Shown in pieces: positions 7,825-11,665 of a stretch of DNA of 11,665 nucleotides (the stretch's first letter is position 1; every line of letters begins with the position of its first letter). A model generated the notes under the pieces. It was not told the origin of the DNA, made no database searches, and saw only the letters and a program-made list of their open reading frames with translations. The translations under genes were made by a program, and so were the position numbers. Source of the stretch: an uncultured Prevotella sp. (GTDB lineage Bacteria; Bacteroidota; Bacteroidia; Bacteroidales; Bacteroidaceae); NCBI GenBank assembly GCA_937916075.1, contig CALGHW010000070.1, forward strand, positions 1 to 11,665, given 5' to 3'.

Positions 7825-8511
7825 CTATATTGCTGCCCCAGTAGGATTGCTGACGATGTTTAACTTCTGACGCTTGCGGAAATCAAAATCGTCGAATAGG
7901 GTATGCTTTTCTTCCACATCTATAATCTGCTCTTTGACTTGATTTCCAAAAAGCAGTTTTAGATGGTGCTTGCCGAGTCGTTGTCCTGGGATATTGCAAG
8001 GCGTTTTGCCGCAATGATTGTTGTCGAGATAGACATCAGCCCCCTTGGGCAATGAATGTACCACGATGGTTACAGTGTGGTTGTTTATAAGGGTGACATC
8101 ATATATTTTGGAAGCTTTTAATTCTGGTAAGGAAAGTCGTGAACTGGTGCCATAAATGGGGTGCGTCATCTCAATAAACATTCCTTTTCCTGTAGACATG
8201 GCGATAATCCATTGTTGATCCTTTTCAAGAAATTGCTTTCTTCCAAATCCGGCATTGGCCGACCCCTTTATCTCAAGCTTCGCCATTTCTGATGTAGACA
8301 TACCTGTCACTTTGATACGCACAAGGGCGGCCAAATCGCCATTCGCGTCATATTTCCATTGATTGCCCAGAAACATTTCTGTAAGGTTGCCCAACCCTCC
8401 GGAGGCAATATGAAAATCATTGCCGAATTGCATCTGTGCCTTGTCTTGTGCAAATAGGGCAATCTGTATGGTAAAAATAAATAAAAGCGAGAAAATACGT
8501 ATTGTCTTCAT
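7825..8511 (-). CDS. N-terminal fragment of PEGA-repeat envelope protein
   Basis: A signal peptide (residues 1-22, ending ALFAQD) leads into a ~120-residue N-terminal domain that was not recognised. A clear PEGA repeat covers ~147-200: TIVVHSLPKGADVYLDNN, then GKTPCNIPGQRLGKHHLKL. PEGA domains are small beta sandwiches found in surface and envelope proteins and are thought to bind peptidoglycan or other wall polymers. A second repeat starts at ~216 (KLNIVSNPTGAAI) and is cut short by the stop at residue 229. The start ATG lies 4 nt after the stop of the LPP20/NTF2-like gene. As it stands the product would be a short secreted PEGA protein without its barrel; partial function cannot be excluded. 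Confidence 0.72.
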   Translation of the reverse strand: MKTIRIFSLLFIFTIQIALFAQDKAQMQFGNDFHIASGGLGNLTEMFLGNQWKYDANGDLAALVRIKVTGMSTSEMAKLEIKGSANAGFGRKQFLEKDQQWIIAMSTGKGMFIEMTHPIYGTSSRLSLPELKASKIYDVTLINNHTVTIVVHSLPKGADVYLDNNHCGKTPCNIPGQRLGKHHLKLLFGNQVKEQIIDVEEKHTLFDDFDFRKRQKLNIVSNPTGAAI

Positions 8512-8515
8512 TTCA

Positions 8516-10375
8516 TTATTTTTTAAATCGTGATATAAATTCTTGTAATGATATCATTCCGTTCTTGTCTGGTTGCCACAGACGTACGTGTATGACAGGC
8601 TGTTTCCCACGTGTGTCAAACACCATGGTCAAGTATCCGTCATCGGAATATCCGGTTGACTCGTAACGCTGCTTGATCTCAATGCCGAATGCCGCTCCCG
8701 TGTTGATGCCGTCTATTGCGGGTAGGTCAATTAGTTTTGTCACATTGTCTTCAAAGAGCAGATGTACATATTCTCTGCAGTCGAAAATCTTCTTTAGCCG
8801 GTTGATATATTCCTGCTTCGTGAATTTACTGTAGGCAATGTCTTTAGGACCTCCGAAATGGATGGCTTTGTTGCTGTCAAACATTTTTTCCGGATGGGGC
8901 GTCTTCTTCAGTACTGTGCCTGTTATGATGAGGGCGTCATCAGAAAAAATGCTGCTGATATAGTCAAGCCGTTTGAGGGCAAAAGCAGTTTGATAGTCTT
9001 CCATGAAATTGAGAATGGCCCACCGGGACACTTCCGGCCATGATGCGGCGGCATTCATGATATCGTTCTCTGCGCGTTGGGTTAGTGCAAAAGCCACAGA
9101 CTCAATCTTTCTGGAGTGAGGGTCAAATCTGTATACGAGTTTGTCCATGAATACCTTTCCATTGCGGAATCTCCTCTTGATCTGAGTTGATTTACCTATA
9201 ATATAGCCATCGGCAAGGATGAATTTATAGTCTGGCCTGCCGGATATGCTTACATCGCCTCCCTTTTCCATAAGGGTTGCAAACAGCTGATAACCTTCCG
9301 GAGTAAAATGGCTGTAAGCAGATTTCGGATTCTTTGAGGCAATGGCTTTTTCCACATCAAGAACAGTCTTGTATAGGTCTTCCGTAGAATTAGCCTCCTG
9401 TGTGGTTATTGGAGTCTTTTCTATGGAAGGTTGAGCGGCAATCATGTTAGGCAAATCTGTTTCTGCCTGTTTGCCGGTAGCTCTTTTCTTGGATTTCCCG
9501 TCTTTCTTCCTGAAAGGTACCGCAACGGAAGAGTCAATGAAAGGTAATGTGCCCGAATTGAAAGCGCCGGCAATGTCCATGTCTGTAGGGTCAACCTCTT
9601 CACGAAAGCGAATTTCATACGAAATGTTCAACTTTCCGTCCCCAGGTATTGATACCAGGTTGGCCTCACCAGAGCCGTCGCGTGCGACGACGGGACCAAC
9701 GATACTTTGTCCATCATTGTATTTGAATTGTAAAGTTGATACCTTTTTATCATCATAGGTAAATGACAGAAATGCGTTCTTTCCGTCCAATTCTGTTACT
9801 TGCGCATGAATCATGGCCAACATAGACCTTATCTTCAGGTTCAGCATGGATGTGGCAGCGCCTATCCGATTGTCAAATGCTATATCGACAGGTTTCGGAT
9901 TAGACTGTGCAAGTACTAAAGCCCAATAGTAGTTCCGCAACGCTTCGTCTATCTGCATACGGCTTTCTGCTATTTTGCCGGTCTCTACCAAATCTTTTAT
10001 ATGGCGTTCACGTCTCTCAAACATTTTTGTTACCTCACTGCGTAACATGAAGCAGAAAACCTTGGCATTGGGCTCTTCGCTGACGATGCGCATCTGCACA
10101 TTCGTGAATCTTGCCGAACTTACAGATTGAAGTATTGCTTTCTGCTTGGTCGTTCCATTCTCGTCTGCTTCGGAAGACATATTGTATATTGAAACAGAGA
10201 TTCTTCGGCTCATTTGTGCCAATGCGTCATTTTCTGCTTCACCTGTGCTTGTCCCCGTGCCTTCACCCCATAGATAATGTTGGTCATTTTTGATTTCTTC
10301 TATAGACTGGGCATGACAAGGTGTAAAGGAGCATAAGATGAAGGTGAAGAGGATTACTCTATACACATTTCCCAT
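8516..10375 (-). CDS. Secreted LPP20-like protein with NTF2-like C-terminal region
   Basis: A signal peptide spans residues 1-22 (ending TPCHAQS). Cys20 lies in the signal region, but HAQ/S looks like a signal peptidase I site, so lipidation is doubtful. Residues ~33-115 resemble an LPP20-type domain: YLWGEGTGTSTGEAENDALA, then a helix of the form QMSRRISVSI. A helical TPR-like stretch follows (~121-162, ALRNYYWALVLAQSNP), then a beta-rich domain (~190-262). A basic, low-complexity linker at ~285-330 contains RKKDGKSKKRATGK. The C-terminal part (~335-615) has the look of NTF2/SnoaL-like modules, with YQTAFALKRLDYISSIFSDD near 461-480 and YLTMVFDTRG near 581-590. No catalytic site is evident. 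Its N-terminal domain is related to the lipoprotein encoded 18 nt upstream, suggesting paired envelope components. Confidence 0.75.
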   Translation of the reverse strand: MGNVYRVILFTFILCSFTPCHAQSIEEIKNDQHYLWGEGTGTSTGEAENDALAQMSRRISVSIYNMSSEADENGTTKQKAILQSVSSARFTNVQMRIVSEEPNAKVFCFMLRSEVTKMFERRERHIKDLVETGKIAESRMQIDEALRNYYWALVLAQSNPKPVDIAFDNRIGAATSMLNLKIRSMLAMIHAQVTELDGKNAFLSFTYDDKKVSTLQFKYNDGQSIVGPVVARDGSGEANLVSIPGDGKLNISYEIRFREEVDPTDMDIAGAFNSGTLPFIDSSVAVPFRKKDGKSKKRATGKQAETDLPNMIAAQPSIEKTPITTQEANSTEDLYKTVLDVEKAIASKNPKSAYSHFTPEGYQLFATLMEKGGDVSISGRPDYKFILADGYIIGKSTQIKRRFRNGKVFMDKLVYRFDPHSRKIESVAFALTQRAENDIMNAAASWPEVSRWAILNFMEDYQTAFALKRLDYISSIFSDDALIITGTVLKKTPHPEKMFDSNKAIHFGGPKDIAYSKFTKQEYINRLKKIFDCREYVHLLFEDNVTKLIDLPAIDGINTGAAFGIEIKQRYESTGYSDDGYLTMVFDTRGKQPVIHVRLWQPDKNGMISLQEFISRFKK

Positions 10376-10393
10376 ATTCTTATCTTAAAAAAA

Positions 10394-11011
10394 TTACTGT
10401 TTGTATTTTTCGTCATTCATCTTCTGAAGTTCTTTTTCCACAGTCTCTTCGAACTTCTTGAATTGATAGTCCATTTTTAATCGGTCTTCGTCTGAAACTT
10501 GTTGTTTCACTTTGCCGTTAATCTTGCTGGCAAGTTCGTGTGGGCTGTCTTGTTGCTCTACACATACATAGACATGAAAGAGTCCGTTAGGTCGTTGATA
10601 AACAGATGTTTTCATGACGACAACATTATTGAGCACAAGTTTAGCTATTTGCATGGTCTTTCCTTCTGCTTTTGAACCTTGGTCAGAGACTATGGCTCCT
10701 TCTGTGCCGTTATAGGATGCCTTGTCATATTGAAGATCATTCTCATTGGTGGCTGTCGTGATGGCGCTGCTTATCTTGCGGGCCAAAGCGGCTCTGGCCT
10801 GACCTTCCGCATATTGTTTCGCGTACGCCAATCGGCCATTAGTGGCCTCACCCCATGCTCTGTTTGGATTGCCGTCAGCCATAATGATACATTCGTCTTG
10901 TTCGATTTTCTTTTCAGAGTTAACTGTTCCTGTGGTCATTTTCTTTGAAGAGCCACAACTTGTCAACATTCCAATGCAAATGCTGAGGATAAACAATAAT
11001 CTAATACTCAT
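10394..11011 (-). CDS. LPP20-like lipoprotein, first gene of the envelope operon
   Basis: The chosen ATG (11011) gives a classic lipoprotein signal with lipobox LTSC, Cys19 being lipidated. Starting at the upstream ATG at 11221 would add 70 residues and bury the lipobox, so it is rejected. CGSSKK after the Cys has no acidic residues, arguing for the periplasmic face of a membrane. Residues ~45-155 resemble an LPP20 domain: NPNRAWGEATNGRLAYAKQ, a helix EGQARAALARKISSAI, then the strands KLVLNNVVVMKTSVYQ and FHVYVCVEQQ. A charged, probably coiled tail closes the 205-residue protein. The domain is related to that of the next gene, 18 nt downstream. A promoter candidate lies about 45 nt upstream. 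LPP20-like proteins are envelope lipoproteins without a known enzymatic role. Confidence 0.8.
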   Translation of the reverse strand: MSIRLLFILSICIGMLTSCGSSKKMTTGTVNSEKKIEQDECIIMADGNPNRAWGEATNGRLAYAKQYAEGQARAALARKISSAITTATNENDLQYDKASYNGTEGAIVSDQGSKAEGKTMQIAKLVLNNVVVMKTSVYQRPNGLFHVYVCVEQQDSPHELASKINGKVKQQVSDEDRLKMDYQFKKFEETVEKELQKMNDEKYKQ

Positions 11012-11035
11012 AATGTAAAAAATAAGATGCCTATT

Positions 11036-11103
11036 GATTCTCAAGCGTTGGCGGTTTAAAGTAAAGATGATGATTCCTCTATCAACGAAAAAGCGTGAGA
11101 ATC
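11036..11103. repeat. Short inverted repeat flanking the proximal promoter
   Basis: GATTCTCA at 11036-11043 is repeated inverted as TGAGAATC at 11096-11103, with a GCG next to each arm. The 52-nt spacer contains the proximal promoter candidate. The 8-bp arms could be operator half-sites or the ends of a small repeat, but chance is possible. Confidence 0.3.
11056..11085 (-). promoter_or_regulatory. Candidate proximal promoter of the envelope operon
   Basis: On the minus strand TTG (11085-11083) is followed after 19 nt by TACTTTAA (11063-11056), close to the Bacteroidetes TAnnTTTG -7 box except for A in the last position. Transcription would begin near 11050, about 40 nt before the ATG at 11011. 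Confidence 0.5.
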
Positions 11104-11342
11104 CGACCACGTTACTCGTCCCACGTCCTGAGGCTTCTCGCATTGCCCTTCCAAGTTGAACGAGCAACAGCAAGAAACCCACGCCGATGAATTTATATAT
11201 ATTATCTATACACCACATCATTCCACCATATTTTATAATATGATAGAAGTTAGCGGACTTATAGAATATCTATAAATCACCCATGAGCATCTACCGTTGC
11301 CTTGTCCTGACTTGGAAGAAATTTTGCGAGAATTTCAGAACG
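11104..11342. other. Non-coding stretch without a recognisable gene
   Basis: No credible coding region is seen on either strand. A minus-strand frame stays open from 11221 to 11012 and joins the lipoprotein gene in frame, but its translation looks random apart from a hydrophobic patch and it would displace the lipobox. If the distal promoter near 11540 is used, this is part of a roughly 500-nt leader. Confidence 0.45.
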
Positions 11343-11514
11343 TCAAGGATCAAAGCGCATGATAAACGCTTCCCCGAAAATAGTGACTTTCATGATTCCA
11401 CTGAATAAATCCCTATGCTATCTCCTTTGTAGTATGAAGAAGTATAGCTCATTACTCGGCGTAGGCTGCCAACAACAAACGGTCCATAAGGGAGTGTTTC
11501 CGATGGGGTTGCAT
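11343..11514 (-). other. Chain of three overlapping tiny ORFs in the operon leader
   Basis: Minus-strand ATGs at 11514, 11452 and 11393 open frames of 20, 20 and 16 codons: MQPHRKHSLMDRLLLAAYAE, MSYTSSYYKGDSIGIYSVES and MKVTIFGEAFIMRFDP. The first stop overlaps the second start by 1 nt (TAATG), and the second stop overlaps the third start by 4 nt (ATGA). The first ATG lies about 20 nt downstream of a promoter -7 box. The arrangement suggests translationally coupled leader peptides, but the frames are very short and no homologue is recognised. Confidence 0.3.
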
Positions 11515-11534
11515 TGGCTTACCGAAAGTCGCTG

Positions 11535-11565
11535 CAAAGATATAACATAAAATTGTCACTACCAA
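11535..11565 (-). promoter_or_regulatory. Candidate distal promoter of the envelope operon
   Basis: On the minus strand TTG (11565-11563), 20 nt, then TATCTTTG (11542-11535) match the Bacteroidetes promoter pattern, the -7 box perfectly. The start site would fall near 11528, so the operon would carry a leader of about 500 nt. The spacer contains most of a perfect inverted repeat. Confidence 0.6.
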
Positions 11566-11577
11566 CAATTTTATGTT
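11544..11577. repeat. Perfect 13-bp inverted repeat overlapping the distal promoter
   Basis: AACATAAAATTGT (11544-11556) and ACAATTTTATGTT (11565-11577) are exact reverse complements separated by 8 nt. The dyad lies between and over the -33 and -7 boxes of the minus-strand promoter, a good place for an operator. It is also followed on the plus strand by GTTTTTA, so an AT-rich terminator is an alternative reading. Confidence 0.65.
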
Positions 11578-11665
11578 GTTTTTATCTAAGAAACCTCGTT
11601 GTTTACAAATCTATAGAGTCAACCAGCAAGTGCAAAATTAAGAATAAACTCTGAAGAACTCTTCT

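Larger units (their letters stand above)
6848..8511 (-). pseudogene. Full-length PEGA/beta-barrel gene interrupted by a frameshift near 7825-7830
   Basis: The two fragments form one protein: signal peptide, N-terminal domain, about three PEGA-type repeats and a barrel. The N-terminal frame runs KLNIVSNPTGAAI and stops at TAG (7827-7825). The other frame resumes at once with GKAPINGYEV. A normal PEGA repeat reads roughly GAxxYIGKxP at this point. Adding one AT unit to the ATATA stretch at 7830-7826 would give codons for A-A-I-Y-I-G-K and join the two frames seamlessly. The lesion is therefore most simply the loss of 2 bp from an ATATAT tract. It could be a true mutation, reversible slippage or a sequencing error. 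Confidence 0.75.

Noticed and set aside
7820..7845. Programmed ribosomal frameshifting at the split PEGA gene
   Set aside because: No X-XXY-YYZ slippery heptamer lies just before the stop in the zero frame, and loss of an AT unit explains the junction more simply.
11012..11221. In-frame 70-codon extension of the LPP20-like lipoprotein up to the ATG at 11221
   Set aside because: It would place the lipobox LTSC more than 80 residues inside the protein, and its translation shows no domain or conserved pattern.
11104..11342. Possible degraded transposase or IS remnant
   Set aside because: Short translated pieces in several frames show no recognisable transposase motif, and no terminal repeats or target duplications were found.
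11359..11550. Plus-strand 63-codon open frame
   Set aside because: It runs antisense through the distal minus-strand promoter, and no family resemblance is seen.
11633..11640. Another minus-strand -7-like box, TAATTTTG
   Set aside because: No TTG lies at the right distance upstream within the window, and the window ends 25 nt further on.

Overview
The window reads as a Bacteroidales chromosome, most likely from the Prevotella group. The grounds are promoters of the TTTG-N19-TAnnTTTG type, absence of strong Shine-Dalgarno sites, two secreted hydrolases ending in type IX secretion (T9SS) sorting domains, and Bacteroidetes-style lipoproteins. This is a judgement from sequence features alone; species cannot be fixed. 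No rRNA, tRNA, CRISPR array or intact mobile element was seen.

Left part (1-4493, + strand, visibly GC-richer). The window opens inside a large secreted glycoside hydrolase of the Asl1/GH128-like type. It carries an FN3-like module, three H-type-lectin-like repeats and a T9SS tail. A strong structured terminator follows. A textbook Bacteroidetes promoter then drives a two-gene unit: a T9SS-exported peptide:N-glycosidase F-like enzyme with all three catalytic acids placed, and an RNase HI-like protein 8 nt downstream. A near-perfect terminator hairpin closes the unit and overlaps the last bases of the convergent gene.

Right part (4493-11011, - strand, visibly AT-richer). One tightly spaced operon lies here, with gaps of 18, 4, 2 and 22 nt, and every product appears to go to the cell envelope. 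In transcription order it encodes an LPP20-like lipoprotein, a large LPP20/NTF2-like periplasmic protein, a PEGA-repeat plus beta-barrel protein broken by a frameshift, a YD-repeat/DUF4595-like lipoprotein, and a secreted transglutaminase-like protein with an intact Cys-His-Asp triad. This conserved-looking but functionally uncharacterised envelope operon is the best candidate for an undescribed system. The frameshift fits loss of one AT unit from a short (AT)n tract in the middle of a PEGA repeat.

Far right (11012-11665). There is no ordinary gene, but the stretch holds two candidate minus-strand promoters, a perfect 13-bp inverted repeat overlapping the distal one, and a chain of three overlapping tiny ORFs that would form the leader of the operon transcript.
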